In this document: positions 45,062 through 55,455 of the stretch, piece by piece
Layout: each line of letters starts with the position of its first letter
Numbering within the stretch: the first letter of the stretch is position 1
NCBI RefSeq assembly: GCF_002099425.1
Contig: NW_018343955.1
Location: 11,332,001-11,396,000 of the forward strand
From: Phascolarctos cinereus
Taxonomy: Eukaryota; Chordata; Mammalia; Diprotodontia; Phascolarctidae
DNA: 64,000 nucleotides
Reading direction: 5' to 3'
Program-made: the position numbers and the translations under genes
Notes under the pieces: generated by a model
What the model was told of the DNA's origin: nothing
Seen by the model: only the letters and a program-made list of their open reading frames with translations
Database searches by the model: none

Positions 45062-45300
45062 ATAATTGGATAGAGCAATGGATAGACCATGGGGTCCGGA
45101 GTCAGGAAGACCTGAGTTCAAGTCCAGTCTCAGATACTTACTAGCTCCTTCTGTTTGCCTCAATTTCCTCAATTATAAAATGGGTATTATTATAGCATCT
45201 ATTTCCTAGGAGTGTCATGAGGATCAAATGAAATATTGATAAATCACTCAGTACAGTGCCTGGTACATAGTAGGCACTTAATAAATGCTTTTTCCCTTCC
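45062..45300 (+). mobile_element. MIR / CORE-SINE, full length
   Basis: Head 'attggatagagcaatggata', 'gtccggagtcaggaagacct', B box 'gagttcaagtccagtctc', core 'ctcaatttcctcaattataa', L2-like tail 'cctggtacatagtaggcact' and 'aataaatgct'. It has the marsupial-type head joined to the MIR tail. Confidence 0.85.
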
Positions 45301-45792
45301 CTTTGTTTCTTTGTTTCTTCAAGACCCATAACATAGTGACCCTAAGTGTCACAGATTGGACTAAGATCTGGAATTTGTGCAATGATAATCACTAGTGCAT
45401 ATCTTAGAAGGTTTATAGTCACCAAGACCAAAAGAGGCCTTTGGCACGGCTTTAAAGGGCCTGCCAAATGATTTCTGCAAATGCCATCAAAGGACTATCA
45501 AAGGAGAGCAAGGTTCACTCTTTTCAGGAACCCCTTGGTTTTCAACACGAGAAATTCTTCTTTCTGCTGATAAGCCATTGGCCATCCTTTCTTGCTACCC
45601 TGCTGTCACCAGGGCTAGGGAAACAGCAGCCTGGGGGAAAGCAAGAAAATAGAAAAACATATAAATCAAACATAAAAGGATGAATAAAAGGCAAGCCAAC
45701 AGACTTGAACAGGGATGTTAGGACTAAACCAGGACACTGGTAATTTATGTCTTTTGGACATTGTCTCTAAGTAGCTTAGTTGTTGCTGAGGA

Positions 45793-45837
<45 letters not shown>

Positions 45838-46459
45838 ATCCTCTTCTAAAACAAGAGAACACTCCCCTCACTTCACCCCAGGCCAACTTCCCTTTCACCT
45901 CATTCCCAGTTGGAGGAAGAAACACTAATATTACTCAAAACTGATATAACTCATGGGAGCAGCTGAGATGCTTGACCTCACAATTAAAACAGACACACAA
46001 TAAGAGATAACTGGCCTTGTACCACAGCAGCATTTCTTAAAGCTTTCTGTAATCAAAGCATGGTTCTGTATAATGTGTGCTCTCTTGTTGACTTAACCAG
46101 GCAGTCTCTGATATGTAACTAGACTTGAGCCAAATGCTATAAGTTAGTTTAAAACAAATGGTACTGGTATTATAAATTACTAAAATATGCCCTTGGGAGA
46201 GGGAGGGAGACCCTTCCCAGAGACTTTACTGAGAAGTTATCTCAAATTGGTTAGTATATATGACCACGTACACTCAGATCTGATTATTGCTTGTTGCACA
46301 AAACTTCCAAGGCAAACTCTACAAAGTGAGGAGTCTGTTTGTCGACCTACCCAAACTCACCCCTTCAAGGCCAAAGGTAGACTGAAATATAATGAGAGAC
46401 TAGAACCTTTGGTTAAATAAAACAAGCACAATAACATAAGTCAGTGCTTCTAAGATGGG
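45301..46459. other. Unassigned stretch with a (CA)n tract
   Basis: No gene recognised. A pure CA tract of about 42 bp lies at 45,795-45,836. Plus frames of 71 and 77 codons (45,468-45,683; 46,187-46,420) have no domain. Confidence 0.55.
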
Positions 46460-47394
46460 CATGTTGAGAGGTGGAGCCAAGATGGCAGAGTTATAAGATG
46501 TACATCTGAATTCCACCCCCCTCCCAACTCTTACACAAAGATCTAGAAAATGTACTAGACAAAATCATGATTGGGAAATACAAGAAAAAAATCATAGTGA
46601 GTTATTTTTCTAGCCTAGGACAGCATAAGGAGATAGAGAGGTCTGCAGACGCTGAGGTGGAGATGCGTCCAGGAGAGCATTTGCAGAATATTCCACTGAA
46701 GCAAGCAGCTATGAACCAGTGCAAGAAGAGGTCCTAGATACAGCATAGAGGAGACTGAACTTGTGTAGGGTGCATGAACAGGTGCCACCTGCCAGCTCTG
46801 TTACTCATTTCCTAGGTTCTAGATCATAGGTCCAGGGGAGACTAAGGAAGGGATTTGTATCCAGGAGCAGTCTGAGTAAGGAGCAAATTCAGAAGCAAAC
46901 AGTAGCTGTGTGGCTCACGCCCTAGGAGTGGAGTAGGGTCTCTGTTCCAGCTTCCAGCCTAGTCTGAAGCCTATAAAGGAATAACTAGGTCAAGAATTAC
47001 AGACCAAAGGAAAATCCATAGTTTTGCCACTCTGAACCAGCGGAGATTTCTAGCTTCAAAATATTTAGAACTCTGATCAGCATTAGATCAACCATTATTC
47101 CAGAGAGCTAATCATGAACCAAATTAGCCACATTTTGAAAGAAAAGTCAAGGACTCAGAGTGCAGAATGAAACTTTTACATAAAAAAATGTAACCATCGC
47201 AGAAATTTGTTTTGCTCAACTTTTCATGTTTGTGTACATGTTTTGTTTTTCTTTCTTTCTTAATAAGGTGTGGGCTGAGATGGGAAGGAGAAAGATGACC
47301 GAAAAAATAATTTAAAAAGTCAGTTAGAGAAATTACATAAAATGTAAAATGCCAGAATGAGAGGAAGCAATAAGATCTAGCTCTCTCTCCTTTA

Positions 47395-47806
47395 AGAAAA
47401 ATTATAGAATGTATTTTTAAAAATCTTACTTAATGTTATATTTTCCCCAGTTACATGCAAAAACATTTTAACTTTTTTTTTCAAATTTTGATTTCCAAAT
47501 TCTCTCCTTCTAATCCTGCCCCCCCATTCAGAAAGGAAGCAATTTGACATAGGTTTTACACGTGTAGTCATGCAAAACACATTTCCATGTAACTCATTCT
47601 GTGAAAGAAAACACAGATCAAAAAAAGAAGAAAGAAAGTAAAGAAAATAATATCTTTGATCTGCTTTCAAGATCTACCAGTTCTTTCTCGAGAGTTGGAC
47701 ATCACCTTTCATCTTAAGTCCTACAGAATTGTCTTGGATCATCATATTGCTGAGAATAGCTAAGTTATTCATCATATAACATTGCCATTGCTGTATACAA
47801 TGAACA
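47395..47806 (-). mobile_element. 5'-truncated L1 3' end nested in LINE 'F'
   Basis: Reverse L1 3'UTR: 'ccccagttacatgcaaaaac', 'tttccaaattctctccttct', 'cacgtgtagtcatgcaaaac', up to the segment 'gctgtatacaatgaac' where it is cut (5' truncation). The same 3'UTR type is seen in L1 'A' at 31,570-31,900. Confidence 0.85.
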
Positions 47807-49792
47807 ACAACAACAAAAAAGAACCTAGACATCATGTTTCAATAAATTATGAAAGAAAAGTGTCCACATATCAAAACCAGAGAGCCAAGTTGAAATTGAA
47901 AGAACCCACCAGTCACCTCTTGAAAGAAACCCCAAAATGAAAACTCTTAAGAAAATTATAGTCAAACTCTAGAGCTCTCAAGTCAGGGAAAATTGTAAGC
48001 AGCTAGAAAGAAAGAACTAAAATACAATGTACCAATCAGGATAATACAAGATTTAGCAACTACCATTGCAAAGAAGGAGAGGACTTGGAATATGATATTC
48101 TGGAAGGCAAATGACCTAGGCTTATGACCAAGAATAGCGTACCCAGTAAAAACTTAGATAATCCTCCAGGGAGCAATGGATTGTTAATGGAATAGAGAAT
48201 TTCCAAGTATTACTGATGAAAAGATGAGAGCTGAGTAAATAAAAAAATTGACATACAAACCCAGGAGCCAAGTGAGACATAAAAAGGTAAACATGAGTGA
48301 AAAATCTGTAAGGGGCTAAACACGGTTAAACTGTTTCATCTTTATATGGGGACATGATTCATGTAATCCCTCAAAATGTTATCATTACCAAGGGTCATAA
48401 AGGAAATTAATTATCTAGAGATCCTGGATGTGATTCTGTTTTGTTTGGATGATCTCAAAAGAATGGAATGGGTGGGAAATTTAATGCAGTGGTAGAGGGT
48501 AGGAAAAAGAGGAAAAATGGGAGAAGTTATTTGATAAGAATAGGGTGCAAAAAGAGGAGTTTGTACATCAAGGAGGGAGCAACAGGGGGAAGCAGATAAC
48601 ACTTCAACCTTACTTTTATCTGAACTGGTTAAAGGAGGGAAGACTACATACACACAGTTGTGAAAATAAATATATCTACATCAAGAAGAAAATAAAAGGA
48701 ATGAGTATATATAGGAAATAAAAAGGAAAGAGAGGAATAAGAAGAAGGGTAGAATAAGGGAGGCATTAGTAAGAAGCAAAATGTATTCTTAAAGAAATGG
48801 CAAGGGGGAAAAAAGGATAAGTATAAGAAAATAGGAGGTATGGAAATACCCACTTAGCAATCAAAACTGTGAATGCTAATGGGACAAACTCACCCATAAA
48901 ATGGAAGAGGATAGCAGACTAGATTAGAAACCTGAATCCAATAATATGTGTTTACAAGAAAAACACTTGAAACAAAGATACATAAAGAAGGGACTAGAAC
49001 ATAATTCATTTTGCTTTGGCTGAAGAGTAAATGACAGGAGTAGCAATTATGATCTCAGACAAAGCAAAAGCAAAGTATACCTAATTAGAGATAAGCAGGG
49101 AAACTATTTTGCTAAAAGGCTCTATAGAAAGTGAATTAATATCATTACTAAATATATATGTACCAGGTGGCATAGCACCTACATTCTTTAAGGAAAAGTT
49201 AAATAAGTTACAGGAAAAATAGATAATAAAACTATAATAGTAAGGGGCTTCAATTTACTCCTCAGAACTAGATAAATCAAATTTTAAAAAAGCAAAAAAT
49301 TAAGGACCTGAAGAGAATTTTAGAAAAGTTTGAAAAGACAGAATTCTGGAGAATATCAAATGGGAATAGAAAGAAGAGTACCTGTTTATCAGCTGTGCAT
49401 AGTACATTAACAAAAATTGACCATGTATTAGGATATAAAAACCTCACAAATTCAGAAAAATAGAAATATTAAATGCATTGCACAATCTATTAGCTAATTG
49501 AATTAAGAAAATGAAGGAAGAAAACTAAATTACCAGTATAAAAAATTTAGAAAGTGAATTTATAACCAGTGAAGAAGAAATGAAAGCAGTTGTTAGGAAC
49601 CGTTTTACCCAACCAAATGCCAATAAAACTGACAAATGGATGAATATCTACAAAAACACAAATTGCCCAATTTAACAGAATAGGAAATAAAATATTTAAA
49701 TAACTTTATGTTAGAAAAAAGAAATTTAAGAAGACATAAATGAACTCCAAAAGAAAAAAGCTCCAAGACAAGATGGCTCTACCAGTGAATTC

Positions 49793-49961
49793 GTTTTTTG
49801 TTTGTTTGTTTTGTTTTGTTTGGCTAGGCAATGGGGTTAAGTGACTTACCCAGGGTCACACAAGTAGTAAATGTTGTGTGTATTTGGTCAGATTTGAACT
49901 CAGGTCCTCCTGCCTCTAGAGTCAGTGCCCTATCCATTGGGCTTCCTAGCTTCCCCTTTAT
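49793..49961 (-). mobile_element. Short tRNA-derived SINE (WSINE1-like) nested in LINE 'F'
   Basis: TTTG-rich tail at 49,793-49,820, 'ggcaatggggttaagtgact', 'cagatttgaactcaggtcct', 'gggcttcctagcttcccc'. Flanked by 'taccagtgaattc' (left) and 'tatcagtgaattc' (right), a 13-bp target duplication with one mismatch. Confidence 0.92.
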
Positions 49962-49970
49962 CAGTGAATT

Positions 49971-50830
49971 CTACCAAACACTTATGGAACAATTAATTCC
50001 AATACTACATAAATAGTTTGAAAAAATAGTAAAGAAGGGATACTACCAAATTTGTTTTCTGACACATGTATGGTTTTGATATCTAAACTAGGTAAAGTCA
50101 AAGCAGAGAAAGAAAACTGTCAGCCAATTTTTTTTAATGATATTGATGCAACAATTTTACATTATCATCTGGTTGGATTTATGCCAGGAATACAGGGTTG
50201 GTTCAATATTAGGAAAAAGAAATTAAGCATAGGCAAACAAGAAACAAACTAAAGCTCTTTGCAGATGATATGATAATTTATTTAGTGAACCCTAGAGAGT
50301 CAACTAAGAAACTAATCAAAGTAATTAACTACTTCAGCAAAATTGCAAGATATAAAGTAAAGCCACACAAATCATCAGCATTTTTGTATATTATCAAAAA
50401 TAAAATCTAGCAAGAAAAATGGAAAAAGAAATTCCATTTAAAATAACTGTGGGTAGTATAAGATACTTGGGGGCTTACCTTTCAAGAAACATGCAAGAAT
50501 TATACGAATACAATTATAAAACATTCTTCACACAAATAAAGACAGATCTAAGTACCTGGAGAAATATTAGTCGCTCATGAGAAGGCTGAGCCAATATCAT
50601 AAAAATGACAATGCTACTTAAATTATATTACTCATTCAGTTCCATACCAAACAAACTGACAAAGAATTACTTTATAGAGCTAGAAAAAAATCATAACAAA
50701 ATTCATGTGGAGGGACAAAAGGTCAAAAATATCAAGGGAATCAATTTTTTAAATTGAAATGAAAGGGGATTAGCAATATCAGATCTTAAAATATACTACA
50801 AAGCTGCAATCATCAAAATAATTGGTATTG
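49971..50830 (+). pseudogene. Reverse-transcriptase remnant of LINE 'F'
   Basis: 50,052-50,252 encodes '[20 protein letters not shown]' and '[18 protein letters not shown]', matching the L1 RT fingers ('LIPKPGKDPTKKENYRPISL', '[16 protein letters not shown]'). A few codons later (about 50,250-50,285) 'KLFADDMIIYL' is the palm-domain FADD catalytic motif. In intact L1 RT these parts are separated by roughly 120 residues that include the first catalytic Asp region, so an internal deletion has joined them near 50,213-50,222. Further on, 'ITVGSIRYLGAYLSRNMQEL' (about 50,440-50,500) and 'FSSIPNKL' (about 50,637) match the thumb side. The enzyme would copy LINE RNA into DNA; this copy cannot. Confidence 0.85.
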
Positions 50831-51159
50831 GGTAAGAAATAGAGAGGTTGATCAGTGGAACACATTTGGTACACAATATTCAGAAGCAAATAAGCACAGT
50901 GATCTAGTGTTTGACAAATGCAGAGATCACAGCTATTGGGGCAACAACACATTATCTGACAAAAACTTTTGGAAAAATTGGAAAGCAGTTTGGCAGAAAC
51001 TAGGCATAGACCACCACTTATACTGTATACCAAGATAAGCTCAAAATGGATACTTGACTTAGACACAAAGTTATATCAAAAATCTTCTCACTGGGTCTAT
51101 TATTTTTTTCCTACCATACCTAATTGTCTCCTTTCTTTCCCTATTTGCTATCTACTTTT

Positions 51160-51410
51160 TTTTTTTAATTACAAGTCAATTATGTGGATAGCTGGACTTG
51201 GATTTTGGATGATGTAGGCTTCAATCCTTCTTTAGGTACTTATTAACTGTATGACCATGGGCAAGTTACAACCTCTCAGAAGCTTATTTTCCAATAAAAT
51301 AGGGATAATAATACTACCTTCCTCACAGCATTATTGGGAGGATCAAATAGGATAATGTATGAAAAATACTCTGAAGACTTAAAATGCTATATAAACATGA
51401 GCCATTTTCT
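51160..51410 (+). mobile_element. MIR, near full length
   Basis: 'ggatagctggacttggattt', 'tattaactgtatgaccatgg', 'agggataataatactacctt', 'ggatcaaataggataatgta' give the sense MIR order including its tail. Confidence 0.8.
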
Positions 51411-51889
51411 GGTTAATAACGACCCTGTACTATTCCCACCCTATATTCCAGGATCAAAAGATATCAACTCCCAAATTACAAGGCTGAGCACACTGTTTAT
51501 ATAATGTAAGTAGTACAGAGAACATAACTTAAGTTTGGAGCTTCTGATCAAAGAGTCTTCTTCAAGGAACCAGAACATCCCATTCAACTCAGTTTTTCAG
51601 ATCAACTGTGGCCACCAGAAAGAATGAGCCTCCAAATTAGATCTTCAGAAATGATCCCCATTCCTCACATCAGGAAATTGACCTGATCAATTTTGGGATT
51701 CTGCCCTGGGACTAAGCTGTCCTGATTGTTGGGTGAGCAATGAAAATTCACTCTTACCAATTACATCTAGCCAGACCCAGGCTATGCTTCACATACAATC
51801 TAGCCAACCACCAAGAAACCAAGGCCTTTCCATTGTTGGCATCTTGCCATCTGCTTTGCTGTTGCATGCATATTCTCTCTCTCTCTGTA

Positions 51890-51932
<43 letters not shown>

Positions 51933-51934
51933 CA

Positions 51935-52004
<70 letters not shown>

Positions 52005-52121
52005 TATTTTCTACCTTTTGCTCTTAAAACTATAGTCAAATCAGTGCTAATGTTGCTCCTGGGAAGCATGTGGCCATCTGCAGCACTATGGAATTACTCA
52101 CAGTCCTTATAATTGTCTAGG
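51411..52121. other. Unassigned, flanking a microsatellite
   Basis: No gene recognised. The His-Thr/Ser-Leu open frames of 60-100 codons between 51,733 and 52,112 come from the dinucleotide tracts. Confidence 0.55.
51893..52001. repeat. (CA)n-(CT)n-(CA)n microsatellite
   Basis: CA tract about 51,893-51,930, CT tract about 51,934-51,960, second CA tract about 51,961-52,001. A three-block structure on a short stretch. Confidence 0.98.
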
Positions 52122-52310
52122 GCAGGGTTATTAACCTGAGGTATGTGGACTTAAAAAAGAATGGCATTTCGATAACTGTATTTCTTTTGTAAACTTATGT
52201 ATTTTATTTTATGCACTTAAAAACTATGGACCTGAGAAGAGGTCCACAGACTTCACTAGGCTGCTAAAAGAATCTGTGATACAAAAAGGGTTGAACATTG
52301 ATTTAGACAA
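52122..52310. mobile_element. hAT-like MITE, copy 2
   Basis: Left end 'agggttattaacctgaggta', right end 'aaaagggttgaacattg' in inverted relation. The middle has 'gagaagaggtccacagactt', matching copy 1 at 21,695-21,880. About 190 bp, non-coding. Confidence 0.72.
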
Positions 52311-52321
52311 AAACTGCCTTG

Positions 52322-52462
52322 CATTTGTATTCCCCATTAGAAGGTAAACTCTTTGACAGCAGGAACTGGTTTTTTTTTTTTAATGTTTGTAGCTCCAGTA
52401 CCTAACAAAAGAAAGCACAGTGCCTGGCATGTGGTGGGCACTTAATTGATACTGTTGATTGA
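52322..52462 (+). mobile_element. L2 3' end
   Basis: 'ggtaaactctttgacagcag', 'agtgcctggcatgtggtggg', 'cacttaattgatactgttg'. Contains a T run at 52,371-52,382. Confidence 0.85.
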
Positions 52463-53770
52463 TTAATTAATTGATATGAGTAAAGCATGGTGCTAAATAT
52501 TGGAGATATAAAAACAAAACAGAAATGTCTTTGCCCTCAAGGAGTTTGCATTCTATGGTTGGGTGTAACATGAATACAAATTAGTAAGTAAAAGTAATAT
52601 AAAAGAAAAAGTAAATCTATATTGAGGGTGAGACAGAGAATGAGAGAGACAGAGAGAGAGAAAGAGAGACAGAGAGAGACACACACATATACACATATAG
52701 GAGAGAGACAGAGACAGATAGAGAGAGACAGAAAGTGAAAGGGCCCAGGACCAGATATCCATGCTATTAGAATGGGAGATGGATGATGATCCAGCAATAG
52801 AGACAGAGGAAAGGTCAGAGAGGTTGGAGAGGAACCAGGAGGGAGCAATATTACAAAAACCAAGGAGGGAGTAAAGGGCTAGAAGTTCAATGGTGTCATA
52901 AACTTCGAGGAAGGAGAGAGCACATGTAATTGGCAGAGATGAGTCTAAGCTTTCCATACCAGGTGATACTTCAGCTTAGCCTTGAAGGAAGGGAAGGATT
53001 TCAAGAGAGATAAAGGATTGCTGTCCAGGCATGGGGGTGGAGGTGGGTGGAAGAATGAGTTTTATGAAAGGGCAGAAGTGGAGCTAGATTGTCAAACTGG
53101 AGGATTACTTAGTAGCTTAGTTTGGTTGAAATGTAGAGTGTATAAAAGTAAAAAGTATAAAGATTAGAAGAGTAGGTTGACACTAGAACTATTGAAAAGG
53201 GTTTTAAATGCCAGGTTAAAAAGTTTATATTTTATTCCATATGCAATGAAGAGCCATGGAAAGTTTTTGAGCAGGAAAGTGACATGGTCAGAATACGGCT
53301 TGGGAAGTTCATTTGGTGGCTATGTGGAGGATAAATTGAGGAGGAGAGACTGGAAGAAGTCAGATCAATTAGAGGCTGTTAGAGCAGGATAGGCACTCTG
53401 ATGGTGATTGACTGGAGGGTTGAGTGGAGAAGTGGGAACAGATGTAAAATTGAAAAGTCTTAGGAATTTCTTGGCTATTAGAGGTAAGGAAAAACAGAGT
53501 GTGAGGGATGATCCCAACTTTATGAACTTGGGTGACTGAGATGATGGGGGTATCTTGAGCAGAAATAGTTATGTTTAGAAGAGGGAACACTTTAGTGAGT
53601 ATGATAAGGAAGTCCATTTTTAACACATTGGGTAAAAGATGCCTATGGATGAGGAGGATGACAGGAAGAGATGTATATGAGACATTTAGACATATGGGGA
53701 TATTAAAGTGAAGAATTAGGGTTAGAGACACAAATTTTAGAGTCATTTAACAAGAGATAAAAATTGAACC
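52463..53770 (-). mobile_element. L2, long 3' portion, reverse
   Basis: It starts at the L2 terminus (TTGATTGATTAATTAA followed by 'aagcatggtgctaaatattg'), with 'tgccctcaaggagtttgcat'. It continues upstream through 'cagcttagccttgaaggaag' (52,973), 'gagccatggaaagtttttga' (53,251), 'aaagtgacatggtcagaata' (53,276) and 'aacttgggtgactgagatga' (53,525) to about 53,770. About 1.3 kb, expanded by a GA-rich tract. It meets the sense L2 end before it tail to tail. Confidence 0.85.
52630..52735. repeat. (GAGA)n-rich tract inside L2
   Basis: GAGAGACA and AGAG units, almost all purine, with an ACACATATAC interruption. It yields Leu-Ser-Val frames on minus (52,537-52,957) that are artefacts. Confidence 0.93.
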
Positions 53771-53887
53771 CAAGGGAGCAGATGAGATTACTGAGAAAAA
53801 GAATGGGAAAAAAGTATACCCAAAAAATGGATATACACACATACACATATACCTATAGTGGATAGATAGAAATAAATATGGATATAG

Positions 53888-53889
53888 AG

Positions 53890-53928
<39 letters not shown>

Positions 53929-53930
53929 TT
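53888..53930. repeat. (ATCT)n microsatellite
   Basis: About ten perfect ATCT units immediately upstream of the LTR element. Confidence 0.97.
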
Positions 53931-53938
53931 AACTATTA

Positions 53939-54440
53939 TCAAAATATTTTGGAAATACCTTGGTTTCCAGAGCTAAAAACCAGCAAACAGGCTGTGCCCT
54001 GAGCTTGGCATAACAACAATGCTTTGCACTCTGGATGATCTCACCCTCTGGCAAAGTGTATTGCACCAGGTGTTCACTCCCCTTATTTCCCAGGAACCTG
54101 AAAGCCAGCATCCATCATGTCTCTAACAGGCTCACAATCCCTGTTCCTTGTACTATACTCTTGTTCTTATCACAGAACTTTGCTTCTATACCCTACACAG
54201 TAATCATGAACCCCAAGACTTGGGATAATATTGTTCCCACAAGACCCATGGGAATAGTAAGTCAAGACCTAAACAATGTTTATGTCATAGTCCAGCCCAG
54301 TACATATATAAGCACTATCTGTACCCCAACATATTAAGTCCTCCTACTCAGGAGGACTTGTTTCAGCTACTGTTTCAGTTTCAGCCTTTCCCAGGTTAGA
54401 GACTGGTCCAGTCTGGACTGCATTCAAAATTCTGTTGACA
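53939..54440 (+). repeat. 5' LTR of the ERV-like fossil
   Basis: It runs from 'tcaaaatatt' to 'ctgttgaca'. A TATA-like 'tatataa' lies near 54,306. About 25 bases on, 'aagtcctcc' and its exact inverse 'ggaggactt' (54,336-54,359) form a hairpin where R would start. Ancient and not assumed active. Confidence 0.72.
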
Positions 54441-54939
54441 TTATTTGGTGGCAGAAGTCTTACACAGTAGATGTGGAGGTGAAGCCTTGAGCTCTCCAGT
54501 ACTGGATGTACAGACAAGGTGCCACTGGAGTTTCTCCAGAGTATGCCCTGTTCCCTGCCTTCATCTTGCTCTCACTCCTGCTCCATTATCAGCTCATCCT
54601 TGATTGAGCTCACATTTCTTTGTTAGGAAAAACTCCAGGGCCCCTCTTTCCTGACTTGGTTCATCCTGGATCACTTTAGTAAGGCCACCCCTACCCTTTC
54701 CTTATGCATGTATCTGATAAATTTGTAGCTGTGTAAACCTCTGCCCTTTGCCTTTCCCAGTCTACTCCCCCAGAATCATAAGTATACTTCATTTGTGGGG
54801 ATTGCAAACGAGACCACTATAGCCCATGTTTCTCTGTTAACCCTTCTCATTCCAGATTAGAATCCTAAATATTGGTGTTAGGGAAAGAGAATGCTGGAGA
54901 ACTGTGGAGAGACTCTCTGCCCCCACATCCTACTTACCT

Positions 54940-55262
54940 TGCTCTAGCAGCTGCAAGTGGCCCCAGCCCCAGCAGCCCCTGCAGCTGTGAGGGAGGGCAG
55001 GGTGGTCAGATCCCACAGCCAGCATTTGCTTTGCCCTGGCACCAGGAACTACCACCAATGAGAAGGTCCTGGCACCAGCTACCCCATCCCCTAAGCAGTG
55101 CCCTCTGCTGTACCTTGCCAGAGCCCAGTCAGTCAATGTCTCCAAGGCAGGGCCAGCCCTCAGCAGGTCCCACCCAGCTGCTGCCTGGGAGTGTCCAGGT
55201 GCTCCTGGCAGCATCTACCATGGCAGTACAAATGGGAGAGCCAGACAGCCTTTGCCCTCGGT
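54940..55262. other. GC-rich island within the LTR element
   Basis: C- and CAG-rich sequence that stands out from its AT-rich surroundings. It is open in more than one frame on both strands (for example 54,872-55,264 plus and 54,930-55,214 minus), which reflects low stop-codon density rather than a gene. No known domain was recognised. Confidence 0.5.
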
Positions 55263-55284
55263 AAGTCCACCCTTTTCTGTTCAG

Positions 55285-55455
55285 TTGTAGAAACTTATTA
55301 GCTGTGTAATCTTAGGCAAATTTTCTTATCTCTGTTTGCCCTAGCTTCCTGATTTGTAAAGAGAAAAATAATAACGGTTGTTGTTGTGAAATCAAAATGA
55401 TATAATGATTGGAAAGTGCTTAACACAGTGACTGGTATATGCCAAACACTACAGT
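55285..55455 (+). mobile_element. MIR-like fragment within the LTR element
   Basis: 'cttattagctgtgtaatctt', 'cctagcttcctgatttgtaa', 'agtgcttaacacagtgactg' follow the MIR core and tail. A MIR inside the LTR element would be odd, because MIR is older. It may mark captured sequence or a wrong element boundary. Confidence 0.6.

Larger units (their letters stand above)
46460..51085 (+). mobile_element. L1-type LINE 'F', old plus-strand copy
   Basis: It opens with 'gtggagccaagatggcagag' (46,476), a typical L1 5' end. A UTR and ORF1 start follow to about 47,390. After a nested L1 end, the ORF1 carboxy-terminal region continues at 47,830-48,240 ('EDLEYDILEGK' pattern), then a purine-rich inter-ORF stretch (48,250-48,850). 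The ORF2 endonuclease follows: 48,867 reads 'VNANGTNSPIKWKRIAD', cf. L1 'NINGLNSPIKRKRIA'; 49,055-49,190 reads 'SDKAKAKYT' and 'LLNIYVPGGIAP'. RT debris comes next. It stops near 51,085 before the ORF2 end. Many stops are present and it is clearly dead. Confidence 0.8.

Noticed and set aside
51893-52001. Regularly spaced repeats that could be taken for an array with spacers
   Set aside because: They are simple dinucleotide tracts in a vertebrate genome, with no repeat-spacer structure of a CRISPR.
52537-52957. Two minus-strand frames of 108 and 134 codons with Leu/Ser-rich repeats
   Set aside because: They are produced by the GA-rich tract inside the reverse L2.
54872-55264. A 130-codon proline- and serine-rich plus frame
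   Set aside because: It lies in a GC-rich part of an LTR fossil, the opposite strand is also open over most of it, and no domain is visible.
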